Shown: piece after piece, positions 1-7,674 of the stretch
How the letters are laid out: each line of letters starts with the position of its first letter
Position numbering within the stretch: position 1 is the stretch's first letter
Origin: Nocardioides limicola
GTDB taxonomy: Bacteria; Actinomycetota; Actinomycetes; Propionibacteriales; Nocardioidaceae
DNA: 64,000 bases
Assembly: GCF_016827675.1 (NCBI RefSeq)
Contig: NZ_JAERJA010000003.1
Coordinates: forward strand, 434,001-498,000
Direction of reading: 5' to 3'
The notes under the pieces: generated by a model
What the model was told of the DNA's origin: nothing
Database searches by the model: none
Seen by the model: only the letters and a program-made list of their open reading frames with translations
Translations under genes and position numbers: made by a program

Positions 1-159
1 CTGGCTCGCACTGGTGAAGACCGCACGGTACTCCTCCTGCCCGGAGGCCCCGAACGGGCGGATCGTGGCGACGACCACCACCGTGGTCACGGTCGCGACC
101 ACGAGGAAGATCGACAGGCCGATCCCCGCCCTGATCGTCCTGATGTCGCGCACGTTCAC
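1..159 (-). CDS. Mce family protein, MceB-type subunit (N-terminal part only)
   Basis: Only the first 53 residues lie in the window; the gene continues past the left edge. A GTG start (159-157) overlaps the upstream mceA stop as GTGA, which indicates translational coupling. The visible part has a short basic N-terminus (MNVRDIRTIRAG) and one hydrophobic segment of about 20 residues, the usual membrane anchor of Mce subunits, then the start of the MCE/MlaD domain. As the gene directly after mceA it should be the second of the usual six Mce subunits, which form a lipid channel across the cell envelope. The family assignment rests on position and anchor shape. Confidence 0.75.
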   Translation of the reverse strand, partial: MNVRDIRTIRAGIGLSIFLVVATVTTVVVVATIRPFGASGQEEYRAVFTSASQ

Positions 160-1271
160 GGGACCACCGCCTTTCCATCTGCGTAACGGCCGCCGTCGTC
201 GAACCGGGGCATCACGACGTGGGGCTGACCATCCGCTCCTGGCATGCCCGCACAGCTCGGACCGGGGGGAGCCCCGAACTCCGGGGCGTCCGGCTCCTCG
301 TACCCCGGGTACTGCAGTCCGAGCACCGAGTAGCTGTGCAACTTGCCGTTGCGGAACGCCGAGTTGAACTCGCTGTTCGCGAGAACCAAGCCATCGAGCA
401 GGCACGGGAACGAGGGCGCATAGCGGGCCAACGTCCGCAGAATCGGCTCGGTCGTCCGGTTCAACTCGACGATCCCGTCACCGTCGCGGTCCAAGAACGC
501 CTTCATGGTCTCGCTCAGCGTCGTGACGTCGCCGACGAACTCGGCGAGTTCGTCCTCCAGTTCAGCGACCGTCCGGCCACTGAACGAGACGTTCTCGAGC
601 ACCGTCAGCACGTCGTCCATGGAGGCGCCGTAGATGTCAGACACCGAGGCGAGCAACCGCAGGTCCTCGATGAGCAACGGCAGGTGACTGCGGAAGTCGC
701 GGAGCAGCCGCACCGTCGCCTCGACCGTCTCGCCCAACTGCTCCCCTCGACCCTCCAGCCCCTGCGCCATCGCCTGCAGGGTCGAGGACAGGTCCTGCGG
801 CGGTACTGCTGTCAGCAGCGGCTGCAGGTTGTCGAACGCCTGCATGATCTCGACCGCAGCCGCGGAGCGGTCCTCCGGGACGACGGCCCCGGCCCTGATC
901 GGACCGGCTGTGCTGTGCTGGGGCACGACGAGTTGGACGTACTTCTGCCCGAAGAGTGTCGTCGGCAGGATCCGTGCCTCCACGTCTGCGGGCACCCTCT
1001 CGGCCTGGTCCTTATCCAGGGACAGCGTCAGCACTGCACGACCATTCTCCTGCCTGACGTCCACCACGCGGCCCACCAGTGCTCCGCGCATCCGCACGTC
1101 GGCATGGGGATTGAGCTGGAGGCCAGCGCGCTGGGTCTCGACGCTGATGTCGACCGTCGAGACGAACGCCTTCTGGTAGATGGCGACTGACAGCCAGACG
1201 AGGAGGAGAAGGACCCCGAGCAGGATCAAGCCCTTGATCTCCAACTGCACATCACTCTGAGATCGCTGCAT
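156..1271 (-). CDS. Mce family protein, MceA-type subunit
   Basis: 371 residues. An N-terminal hydrophobic anchor (about residues 12-31) is followed by an MCE/MlaD domain (about 36-118) and a long helical C-terminal part, the standard layout of actinobacterial Mce proteins. Mce subunits assemble with YrbE permeases and a separately encoded MceG ATPase to import lipids, with sterols for Mce4. It lies just after the two yrbE genes (5-bp gap) and overlaps the next mce gene, so this is a classic yrbE-yrbE-mceA-mceB operon start. No ATPase gene is seen in the window. Which Mce class (Mce1 to Mce4) it belongs to cannot be fixed from sequence alone; the neighbours favour a sterol or complex-lipid substrate. 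Confidence 0.9.
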   Translation of the reverse strand: MQRSQSDVQLEIKGLILLGVLLLLVWLSVAIYQKAFVSTVDISVETQRAGLQLNPHADVRMRGALVGRVVDVRQENGRAVLTLSLDKDQAERVPADVEARILPTTLFGQKYVQLVVPQHSTAGPIRAGAVVPEDRSAAAVEIMQAFDNLQPLLTAVPPQDLSSTLQAMAQGLEGRGEQLGETVEATVRLLRDFRSHLPLLIEDLRLLASVSDIYGASMDDVLTVLENVSFSGRTVAELEDELAEFVGDVTTLSETMKAFLDRDGDGIVELNRTTEPILRTLARYAPSFPCLLDGLVLANSEFNSAFRNGKLHSYSVLGLQYPGYEEPDAPEFGAPPGPSCAGMPGADGQPHVVMPRFDDGGRYADGKAVVP

Positions 1272-1275
1272 CGCA

Positions 1276-2112
1276 CTACCCCGTGATCCTCACTGTTGTC
1301 GTCGAGCCCCAGATCGCGAAGCTGAGGAAGAAGTCGGTGACCATGATGGTCACGATCGAGAGACGGATGGCCCTGCCCACTGCAGAGCCCACGCCGGCTG
1401 GTCCGCCGGTGGCGTTGTAGCCGTAGTAGCAGTGGATCAAGATGATCACCACCGAGAAGATCATCACCTTCAGGAACGACCACAGGACATCCTCGGGAGA
1501 CAAATACTGGAAGAAGTAGTGGTCGTAGGTCCCGGTGCTCTGGCCGAAGTAGAAGGTGATGACGACGCGGGTCGCGACGTACGACGTGAACAGCCCGATC
1601 GCGTAGAGCGGGATGACCACGATGAAACCCGCGACCATGCGCGTCGTCACCAGGAACGGGATCGACGGCACCGCCATCACCTCGAGAGCGTCCACCTCCT
1701 CGCTCACCCGCATCGCGCCCAGTTGTGCCGTGAAGCCGCACCCGACCGTCGCAGCGAGGGCCAGGCCGGCGACCAGCGGCGCCGCCTCACGAGTGTTGAA
1801 GTAGGCCGACGCGAACGCCGCGAAGTTGGCAGCTCCCAGCGACTCGAGTGCGGCGTACCCCTGCAACCCCACTTGGGTGCCGACGGCATACGAGAGCGCC
1901 ACCATGACCCCCACCGTCCCGCCGACCACGGCCAGACCTGCCGACCCGAACGCGGTGTCGGAGAGAATCGCCCATACTTCGCGTCGGTAGTGCCGCAACG
2001 TCCTCGGCGTCCACCGCGCCGAGGTGACGTAGAAGTCGTACTGGTGACCCAGGTCGCGTAGTTGGGCTCTCGGACCACGCATCATCCGGCGGACCGTGTC
2101 GCTCATCGCCAT
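1276..2112 (-). CDS. YrbE-B type ABC permease (MlaE family) of the Mce system
   Basis: 278 residues from ATG 2112. A GTG 12 bases upstream is also in frame, but a GGTGGAGG ribosome site sits 5 bases before ATG 2112, so I prefer that start. The protein has several hydrophobic segments and the MlaE/YrbE fold, including the conserved cytoplasmic stretch reading EEVDALEVMAVPSIPFLV near the middle, where MceG-type ATPases are thought to dock. It starts 2 bases after the stop of the preceding yrbE gene. It is the second permease subunit of the importer. Confidence 0.92.
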   Translation of the reverse strand: MAMSDTVRRMMRGPRAQLRDLGHQYDFYVTSARWTPRTLRHYRREVWAILSDTAFGSAGLAVVGGTVGVMVALSYAVGTQVGLQGYAALESLGAANFAAFASAYFNTREAAPLVAGLALAATVGCGFTAQLGAMRVSEEVDALEVMAVPSIPFLVTTRMVAGFIVVIPLYAIGLFTSYVATRVVITFYFGQSTGTYDHYFFQYLSPEDVLWSFLKVMIFSVVIILIHCYYGYNATGGPAGVGSAVGRAIRLSIVTIMVTDFFLSFAIWGSTTTVRITG

Positions 2113-2113
2113 G

Positions 2114-2971
2114 TCAGCCTCCACCTGGCGGGTAGATCTGGAAGTAGACGCCCGTGATCAGGAAGTTCACGAAGAAGAGCAGCAGGAAGGACACGACGAC
2201 CGCCTCGTTGACGGCCTGCCCGACACCCCGCGGACCTCCTCCGGCCCGCAAGCCCTTGAAGCAGCCCACGAGGGCCGCGAGCACACCGAAGATGACGCCC
2301 TTGATGAGGCTCGAGATGACGTCGGGGACGGTGGCCAGACTCTTGAACGAGTCAACGTAGACCCCCGGCGTACCGCCCTGCAGGATCACGTTGAACGTGT
2401 AGCCACCGGCAATGCTCACCGCGATGACCATGCCCGTCAACGCCAGTCCCACCAGTGCGCCGCCCAGGACGCGCGGCACCACGAGTCGTGGGATCGGGTC
2501 GATGCCGAGCACCTTGAGGGCATCGATCTCCTCACGGATCGTGCGAGCGCCGAGGTCGGCGCAGATCGCGGAGCCAGCCGCGCCGGCGAGCAGCATCGCC
2601 GTCGCGAGCGGTCCGACCTCCCGCACCAGCCCGTTGACCGTGGCGCCTCCACTGAGTGACTGGGCACCCAACTGCTGGATGAGGCTGCCCACCTGGAGGG
2701 CGATGATCGCGCCGAAGGGGATCGCGACCAGCGCAGTTGGCAAGATCGCGACCTTCGCGATGAACCACGCCTGATCGATGAACTCCCGTGACTGGAAGGG
2801 TCGCCGCGGCACGGCGCGGATCACGCTCCACACGAAGAGGAAGAACTCGCCGATGCCGGTGTACGCCGCACCCAGCGGGCCGTCCTTGCGTGGTGGGCGC
2901 TCCGGGCGCCGGTTGACCGCCGGCACCTTGGGAGGCGTGGCCGTCGCCGAGGGCTTCGCGCTCTCCGTCAT
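2114..2971 (-). CDS. YrbE-A type ABC permease (MlaE family) of the Mce system
   Basis: 285 residues from ATG 2971, which has an AGGAG site 6 bases upstream; a GTG at 3010 would add 13 residues without a good ribosome site. The first 40 residues are Pro/Ala/Lys-rich and probably cytoplasmic, then come the MlaE-family membrane segments and the conserved REEIDALKVLGIDPIPRLV stretch. It is the first gene of the Mce operon. The promoter (about 70 bases upstream) contains the shared TetR-type operator at 3044-3065, so lipid import is probably repressed together with the catabolic operons. Confidence 0.92.
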   Translation of the reverse strand: MTESAKPSATATPPKVPAVNRRPERPPRKDGPLGAAYTGIGEFFLFVWSVIRAVPRRPFQSREFIDQAWFIAKVAILPTALVAIPFGAIIALQVGSLIQQLGAQSLSGGATVNGLVREVGPLATAMLLAGAAGSAICADLGARTIREEIDALKVLGIDPIPRLVVPRVLGGALVGLALTGMVIAVSIAGGYTFNVILQGGTPGVYVDSFKSLATVPDVISSLIKGVIFGVLAALVGCFKGLRAGGGPRGVGQAVNEAVVVSFLLLFFVNFLITGVYFQIYPPGGG

Positions 2972-3037
2972 CGAAGTCTCCTGGTCGTCATTTGCATTCC
3001 GACCCTCCACCGGCCCCTCCGCGGACCGCCCGACACC

Positions 3038-3066
3038 ACTGTATGACCGTACGAGCGGTCAGTCAA
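3038..3066 (-). promoter_or_regulatory. Promoter of the Mce operon with shared TetR-type operator
   Basis: On the minus strand there is TTGACT (-35), a 17-base spacer, then TACAGT (-10). The spacer and -35 hold the palindrome TGACCG-CTCGTA-CGGTCA. The same motif sits at the same place in the promoters at 11642, 23697, 30854 and 34890. A repressor bound here would block RNA polymerase directly. Confidence 0.75.
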
Positions 3067-3081
3067 TGGAAGCGCCAGATT

Positions 3082-4290
3082 TCACCGGCGCGAATCGGCG
3101 AAGGCGAGTCCGTCCTCCCACGAGGCCGCGGCGCCGATCAACCGGCGGTACTTCATCGTGTGCGCGGGATAGCCGACGCACAGCGCACCGGCGAGGCGAC
3201 TGCCGCTGCGAAACAGAGCGACGAACCTTCCCTCCGCCGGGTCCCCGGTCACGACGGTGACGTGATCAGCAGTCGGAACACCGACGAACTGGATGCGCCT
3301 GTCGTACCAGTCCGACCAGAAGTACGGCACGGTGCGGTACTCACCACAAGCACCGGTGACGGCATTCCGCGCTGCGATTGCCCCCTGCTCAGCGGCGCTG
3401 GTCCAGTGCTCCAGCCGCATCTCGACGTCGAAGTCCCGGTTGAACCAGCGTGCGACATCGCCAGCAGCGTAGACACCGGGGAACCCGGCGCTGAGCGTCG
3501 CGTCGCAGACGATGCCGTCCTTCAGTTCCAGGCCCGAGCCCTCGAGCCATTCGGTGGCCGGGTCGGCGCCGACGCCCACCACCACCAGGTCCGCGTCGAA
3601 CGACGAGCCGTCGGTGGCCTCGACGCGCAGGCCTGTCGAACCCTGATGGATGCCCTGCACGCCGACTCCGCAGCGCAGGTCGGTGCCGTTCGCCGCGTGC
3701 AGGGCGCTGACGGCGCCCCCCATCTCGGGGCCGAGCGCACGCTCGAGTGGCACCTGCGCAGCCTCGAGCACGGTCACCGACAAGCCGCGTTTCCGCGCGC
3801 TCGACGCCACCTCGGAGCCGATGAACCCGGCGCCGACCACCACGACCCGACCGGCCAGGTCGAGCGCCTGACGGAGACCGCGCGCGTCGTCCAGCGTGCG
3901 CAGCACGTGCACGCCGGGCAGTCCCTCGAGACCGGGGAGGGTCCGTGCGGTGCTGCCGGTGGCGATCACGAGCTGGTCGTAGCGGATCTCGCCGCCGGCG
4001 GTGGCCACCAGCCGAGCAACCGGGTCGAGAGCGGTCGCGCGGGTGCCGAGCCGCAGGTCAACATCCAGGTCTGCGAAGTGCGACGGGGGCTGGTACGTCG
4101 GCTCAGGCGCGGAGTCGTCCTCGAGGAAGGCCTTCGACAGCGGTGGGCGGTCGTAGGGAAGGTGTGGCTCGTCCCCCACCAGGACGATCTCGCCGGTGAA
4201 CCCGTCCCTGCGCGCCGCCTCGACGGCGCGGAGTCCGGCGAGGGACGCACCCACGACGACAAGACGACCGCCGCTGGATCCACTGCTCAT
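3082..4290 (-). CDS. FAD-dependent ferredoxin reductase (rhodocoxin/putidaredoxin reductase type)
   Basis: 402 residues from ATG 4290, which overlaps the ferredoxin stop as ATGA; a longer reading from 4320 lacks that coupling. An N-terminal FAD-binding GxSxAGxxA motif (VVVGASLAGLRAVEAAR) is followed by the PYDRPPLSK signature of this family, a central NAD(P)H-binding VVVGAGFIGSEVA motif, and a C-terminal reductase domain with a YAAGDVARW FAD motif. It should pass electrons from NAD(P)H to the adjacent ferredoxin and then to the P450 of the same operon. It is the last gene of the nine-gene operon that starts at 11606. Confidence 0.93.
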   Translation of the reverse strand: MSSGSSGGRLVVVGASLAGLRAVEAARRDGFTGEIVLVGDEPHLPYDRPPLSKAFLEDDSAPEPTYQPPSHFADLDVDLRLGTRATALDPVARLVATAGGEIRYDQLVIATGSTARTLPGLEGLPGVHVLRTLDDARGLRQALDLAGRVVVVGAGFIGSEVASSARKRGLSVTVLEAAQVPLERALGPEMGGAVSALHAANGTDLRCGVGVQGIHQGSTGLRVEATDGSSFDADLVVVGVGADPATEWLEGSGLELKDGIVCDATLSAGFPGVYAAGDVARWFNRDFDVEMRLEHWTSAAEQGAIAARNAVTGACGEYRTVPYFWSDWYDRRIQFVGVPTADHVTVVTGDPAEGRFVALFRSGSRLAGALCVGYPAHTMKYRRLIGAAASWEDGLAFADSRR

Positions 4291-4502
4291 GGCCTCAGCC
4301 GGAGCGCAGCAGTGGGGCACGCCAGCACGGCGGCCTCGACGTCTGCGACCTCAGCACCGTCCACGGCGTCGCGGAGCACGACCAGCTCGCCGTCATCGTC
4401 GATCTCGAAGAAGTCCGGAGCCACGGACTCACACATTCCGATCCCGGTGCACTTGGTCCGGTCCAGCTCGATCTTCATCAGTTGGTCCTCACTGAGCTTC
4501 AT
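4287..4502 (-). CDS. 3Fe-4S type ferredoxin, P450 redox partner
   Basis: 71 residues from ATG 4502 or 63 from ATG 4478; both starts have their own SD-like sequence because the initiation region is duplicated (see 4473-4516). Cysteines lie in C-TGIGM-C near the N-terminus plus a late CP, i.e. CxxxxxC...CP with the second canonical cysteine replaced by Ile. This is the pattern of small actinobacterial ferredoxins carrying a 3Fe-4S cluster that serve cytochromes P450. It is followed by its reductase (ATGA overlap), giving the crotonase-ferredoxin-reductase order. The 63-residue form matches the usual family length. Confidence 0.9.
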   Translation of the reverse strand: MKLSEDQLMKIELDRTKCTGIGMCESVAPDFFEIDDDGELVVLRDAVDGAEVADVEAAVLACPTAALRLRP

Positions 4503-4516
4503 CAGTTGCTCCTCAC
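4473..4516 (-). repeat. 24-bp near-perfect tandem duplication of a ribosome site plus start codon
   Basis: Two 20-base copies, 24 bases apart, read GTGAGGAGCAACTGATGAAG and GTGAGGACCAACTGATGAAG on the minus strand. They differ at one base. Each copy has its own GAGGA ribosome site and in-frame ATG. The first copy also contains the crotonase stop codon (TGA 4515-4513). The eight codons between the ATGs keep frame, so either start yields a ferredoxin. Confidence 0.9.
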
Positions 4517-5271
4517 AGGGCACGGCGGTTGATCAGGTCGGTGACGGCCGCCAGCGCGTGGGGCCGGGACAGCAGGGCGACGACGTGGTCGCGCTCGTGG
4601 AGTAGCTGCTCGCGCACGGAGTGCCGAGCGAGGTCGTCGACGAGCCGCCGAGTGGCAACGGCCGCCTCCGGGTCGTGCGCCAGCCGGCGAGCGATCCCGA
4701 CCGCCTCGGTCATCAGGGCGTCGTCGTCGACACAGCTCCAGATCAAGCCCCAGCCGGCCGCCTGCTCGGCGGTCACCTTGTCGCCGGTCACAGCCATGCC
4801 GAGCGCCCGGGCTCGCCCGGCGCTGAGCGTCGCGAAGTAGGCGCCCGCCAGGTCGGGCGTGAACCCCATCTTCCGCACCTGCGGCATGACGAAGTACGCC
4901 GAGCGCGCGGCGACGGTCACGTCCGCCATCAGCGCGATCCCCACTCCACCGCCGAAGCAGAGGCCGTTGACCGCGGTCACCACTGGTTTCGGGCAGTTCC
5001 GCACCGCCTCCGCGAAGGCGAGGGCGACCTCGCCCAGGCCCTCGCGCGCGTACTCGATCACGTTGTCGGCGTCGTACGCGCGCAGGTCGGCGCCGGCGGT
5101 GAACGCCGATCCCGTGCCGGTCAGCACCAACGCGCCAGTCGACGCGTCGGCGCCGCTCGCGCGGAAGGCTTCGGTCAGCGCCTCAAGGTCGGCGAACGAC
5201 ATCGCGTTCATCGCCTCCGGCCGCTGGAACCGGAGCACCGCCACCCCGGACTCGACTCGGGTCTCGATCAT
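4513..5271 (-). CDS. Crotonase-fold enzyme, probable enoyl-CoA isomerase-like
   Basis: 252 residues from ATG 5271, a few bases after the P450 stop and behind GAGG; the longer reading from 5295 overlaps the P450 for no reason. The crotonase fold is clear (FTAGADLRAY oxyanion region, FGGGVGIALMADV helix). The two Glu residues of classical enoyl-CoA hydratases are missing: GGGVG replaces GGGxE and MPQV replaces LPE. An Asp is present in GFTPDLAG, the place used by dienoyl/PaaG-type isomerases. I therefore read it as an isomerase or another crotonase activity acting on the CoA esters made by this operon. The exact reaction is not known. Confidence 0.85.
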   Translation of the reverse strand: MIETRVESGVAVLRFQRPEAMNAMSFADLEALTEAFRASGADASTGALVLTGTGSAFTAGADLRAYDADNVIEYAREGLGEVALAFAEAVRNCPKPVVTAVNGLCFGGGVGIALMADVTVAARSAYFVMPQVRKMGFTPDLAGAYFATLSAGRARALGMAVTGDKVTAEQAAGWGLIWSCVDDDALMTEAVGIARRLAHDPEAAVATRRLVDDLARHSVREQLLHERDHVVALLSRPHALAAVTDLINRRAL

Positions 5272-5275
5272 CGCC

Positions 5276-6511
5276 TCAGCCCGCCTGCGCATCAACGGTG
5301 CGCATCATCCGCACCGGGAGCTCGGTGATGCCATTGACAAAATTGGAGCGCAGCCGGACCGGCGGCCCGGTCACCTCGATGGAGTCGAACGCATCCAGCA
5401 GCTTGGACAACAGCACTCGCGCCTCGAGCCGGGCGACGGCGTTGCCGAGGCAGAAGTGCTGCCCGGTGCCGAACGCGAGGTGGGGGTTCGGCGAGCGGGT
5501 GATGTCGAACCTATCCGGCTCGTCGAAGACATCCTCGTCCCGGTTGGCCGACGCGTAGCTGATGACGACCTTGTCGCCGGCTCGGATCTGCTGACCCCTG
5601 AGCTCGTGGTCGGCCACCGCAGTGCGGCGGAACTGGAGGATCGGCGGATGCCACCGCAGCACCTCCTCAACGGCACGCTCCAGCAGGTCGGGGTTGCTCC
5701 GCAGCAGCGCGAACTGGTCAGGATGCTGTGACATCGTGAGGACGAAGCCGTTCAGCAGGTTGCGCGTGGTCTCGTTGCCGGCGATCACCAGCAGCTGGAA
5801 GAACCGGTCGAGGTCGTCGTCGCTCAATCGCTCGCCGTCGACCTCGGCGTTGACGATCATGCTCCATACGTCGTCCGTCGGGTTCGCGCGCTTCTGCTGC
5901 GTGAGGTCGTGCGCGTAGGCGAAGAGTTCCATGAACGCCGCGACGTACGACGAGCGATCGCCGGCGGCCGGGTCATCGAACCCGACCATCCGGTTGGTCC
6001 AGTCGAACAGCAGGTGCCGCTCCTCGGACGGGATGCCGAGGATGTCGGCGAGCACGAACAGCGGCATCTCCGCCGAGAACCGCGGCACCAGGTCGAAGTC
6101 CCCCCCTTCTCCGAGGTCGGCGATGACCCGGTCGGCATGGGCGTCGATGGAGTCGAACATGCCCTTGACCGTGCGCGGTGTGAACGCGCGGCTGATGATC
6201 TTGCGGATCTGGGAGTGGTCCGGCGGGTCGAGGTTGAGCATCATCTGCTGGATAGCGGCCAGGTTCTTCGGGTCGAAGTCGCGTACCGAAGTGCCGCCCA
6301 CGTGCGAGCTGAACACATCGGGGCGCTTCGACACCTCGACCACGTCGGCATGCCGCGTCACGAACCAGAAGCCTGGGCCGCCCTCGAAGTCCGCAGCCGG
6401 TGCCTCAGGGCACCAGACCACCGGCTCGTCGCGACGAAGCTTGCCGACCGCGTCGTAGGGAAAGCCGTCAGCGTAGGTGTCGGGGTTTCCCAGATCCGGG
6501 ATCGTCTTCAT
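5276..6511 (-). CDS. Cytochrome P450 monooxygenase
   Basis: 411 residues from ATG 6511, behind an AGGAGGA site; the GTG at 6532 overlaps the upstream stop but lacks a ribosome site. I-helix motif AGNETTR at 244-250, ExxR in EEVLRWHPP near 290, and heme loop FGTGQHFCLG with the axial Cys at about 354. The AGNETTRN form resembles actinobacterial sterol side-chain P450s (CYP125/CYP142/CYP124 group). These hydroxylate and oxidise a terminal methyl group to the acid that a CoA ligase then activates. The ligase, a dehydrogenase, ferredoxin and reductase lie in the same operon, which fits. Assignment to a numbered CYP family needs a comparison I cannot run. Confidence 0.93.
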   Translation of the reverse strand: MKTIPDLGNPDTYADGFPYDAVGKLRRDEPVVWCPEAPAADFEGGPGFWFVTRHADVVEVSKRPDVFSSHVGGTSVRDFDPKNLAAIQQMMLNLDPPDHSQIRKIISRAFTPRTVKGMFDSIDAHADRVIADLGEGGDFDLVPRFSAEMPLFVLADILGIPSEERHLLFDWTNRMVGFDDPAAGDRSSYVAAFMELFAYAHDLTQQKRANPTDDVWSMIVNAEVDGERLSDDDLDRFFQLLVIAGNETTRNLLNGFVLTMSQHPDQFALLRSNPDLLERAVEEVLRWHPPILQFRRTAVADHELRGQQIRAGDKVVISYASANRDEDVFDEPDRFDITRSPNPHLAFGTGQHFCLGNAVARLEARVLLSKLLDAFDSIEVTGPPVRLRSNFVNGITELPVRMMRTVDAQAG

Positions 6512-6528
6512 TGCTTCCTCCTGTTTGC

Positions 6529-7674
6529 TCACCCGTCGAGCCCGAGGCTGCGGGAGATGAGTTCGTTCATGACTTCGGTCGCGCCACCGCCGATGCCGAG
6601 CAGGCGCCCGTCACGGAAGTGCATCTCGACCTCGGACTCGCGCATGTAGCCCATGCCTCCGAAGATCTGGAGCGCCTGGTTGATGGTGTGGTCTGCTGCG
6701 GCCACTGCGGTGTTCTTCGCCATGGCGACCTCCGTGCTGACCCGCTCACCGGCGACGTACTGCTCGGCGACGTGGTGCACGAAGATCCGCGCCGCCGTGA
6801 CCTGGCGTGCCATCTCGGCGAACTTGTGCCGGATCACCTGGCGCTGAGCGAGGGGCTGGCCGAAGGTGATCCGGTTGCGTGCCCAGTCGATCGCCAGGTC
6901 GAGGCTGCGCTGAGCCATCGCCACGCCCTGGACTGCCATGGTGAGGCGCTCGGAGTCGAATCGCTGCATGATCTGCACGAAGCCGGATCCCTCCTGCCCG
7001 ACCAGGTTTGCCGCCGGCACCCGCACGTCGGTGAACGCCAGTTCGGCCGTGTCCGAGCAGTGGCAGCCGAGCTTGTCGAGCTTGCGACTCACCTCGAATC
7101 CCGGCGTACCCTTCTCGATCACCAGCAACGAGACCCCCCGATGAGGGTCGTCGCCGGTGCGGACAGCGGTGGTGATGAAGTCGGCCCGCAGGCCGGACGT
7201 GATGTAGGTCTTCGACCCGTTGACGACGTAGTGGTCACCCTCACGCACGGCCTTGGTGCGCAGCGAAGCGACGTCCGAGCCGCCGCCGGGTTCGGTGACG
7301 GCGAGGCCGCAGATCTTCTCGCCGGCCAGCGCCGGCTTGACGAACCGAGCGATCTGGTCGGGGTCACCGGCCGCCGCGATGTGCGGGGCGCCGATCGTGT
7401 GGCTGTGCAGCGCGCCGCACAGGCCCATGCTCCCGCCGTTGCCGATCAGTTCCTCCACCGTGACCAGGAAGTCGATGAGGTCACCGGCACCGCCGGCGGC
7501 CTCCGGGAATCCCAGCTCGAGCAGGCCGAGCTCTCCAGCCTTGCGGTGGAGCTCCCGCGGCACCAGGCCGTCACGCTCCCAGTCGGCCAGCTTCGGGGCG
7601 ATCTCCTTCTCGGTGAAGTCCCGCACCATCGCCCGTAGGCTGACCCGCTCGTCCGTGTTCCAGATGTCTGTCAT
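6529..7674 (-). CDS. Acyl-CoA dehydrogenase, IVD/LCAD-type catalytic base
   Basis: 381 residues; ATG 7674 overlaps the ligase stop as ATGA. FAD/substrate motif LAVTEPGGGSD at about 124-134, C-terminal FGGMGYMRESEVEMHFRD. The usual catalytic Glu of the YEGTS loop is absent (IGGGATEV instead). A Glu at residue 242 (FDSERL) matches the helix-G base of isovaleryl-CoA and long-chain dehydrogenases, which suggests a branched or bulky substrate. It is a single-gene homomeric type, unlike the paired FadE28/FadE29 subunits of mycobacterial cholesterol catabolism. It should desaturate the acyl-CoA formed by the adjacent ligase. Confidence 0.93.
   Translation of the reverse strand: MTDIWNTDERVSLRAMVRDFTEKEIAPKLADWERDGLVPRELHRKAGELGLLELGFPEAAGGAGDLIDFLVTVEELIGNGGSMGLCGALHSHTIGAPHIAAAGDPDQIARFVKPALAGEKICGLAVTEPGGGSDVASLRTKAVREGDHYVVNGSKTYITSGLRADFITTAVRTGDDPHRGVSLLVIEKGTPGFEVSRKLDKLGCHCSDTAELAFTDVRVPAANLVGQEGSGFVQIMQRFDSERLTMAVQGVAMAQRSLDLAIDWARNRITFGQPLAQRQVIRHKFAEMARQVTAARIFVHHVAEQYVAGERVSTEVAMAKNTAVAAADHTINQALQIFGGMGYMRESEVEMHFRDGRLLGIGGGATEVMNELISRSLGLDG

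Noticed and set aside
4290..4320. Longer N-terminus for the ferredoxin reductase
   Set aside because: The ten extra residues overlap the ferredoxin and lack a ribosome site; ATG 4290 has the operon's usual ATGA overlap.
2992..4605. Long plus-strand open frame over the reductase and ferredoxin genes
   Set aside because: It is a GC-rich antisense shadow with Arg/Gly/His-rich composition, no ribosome site and no recognisable domain; the minus-strand genes have full motifs.
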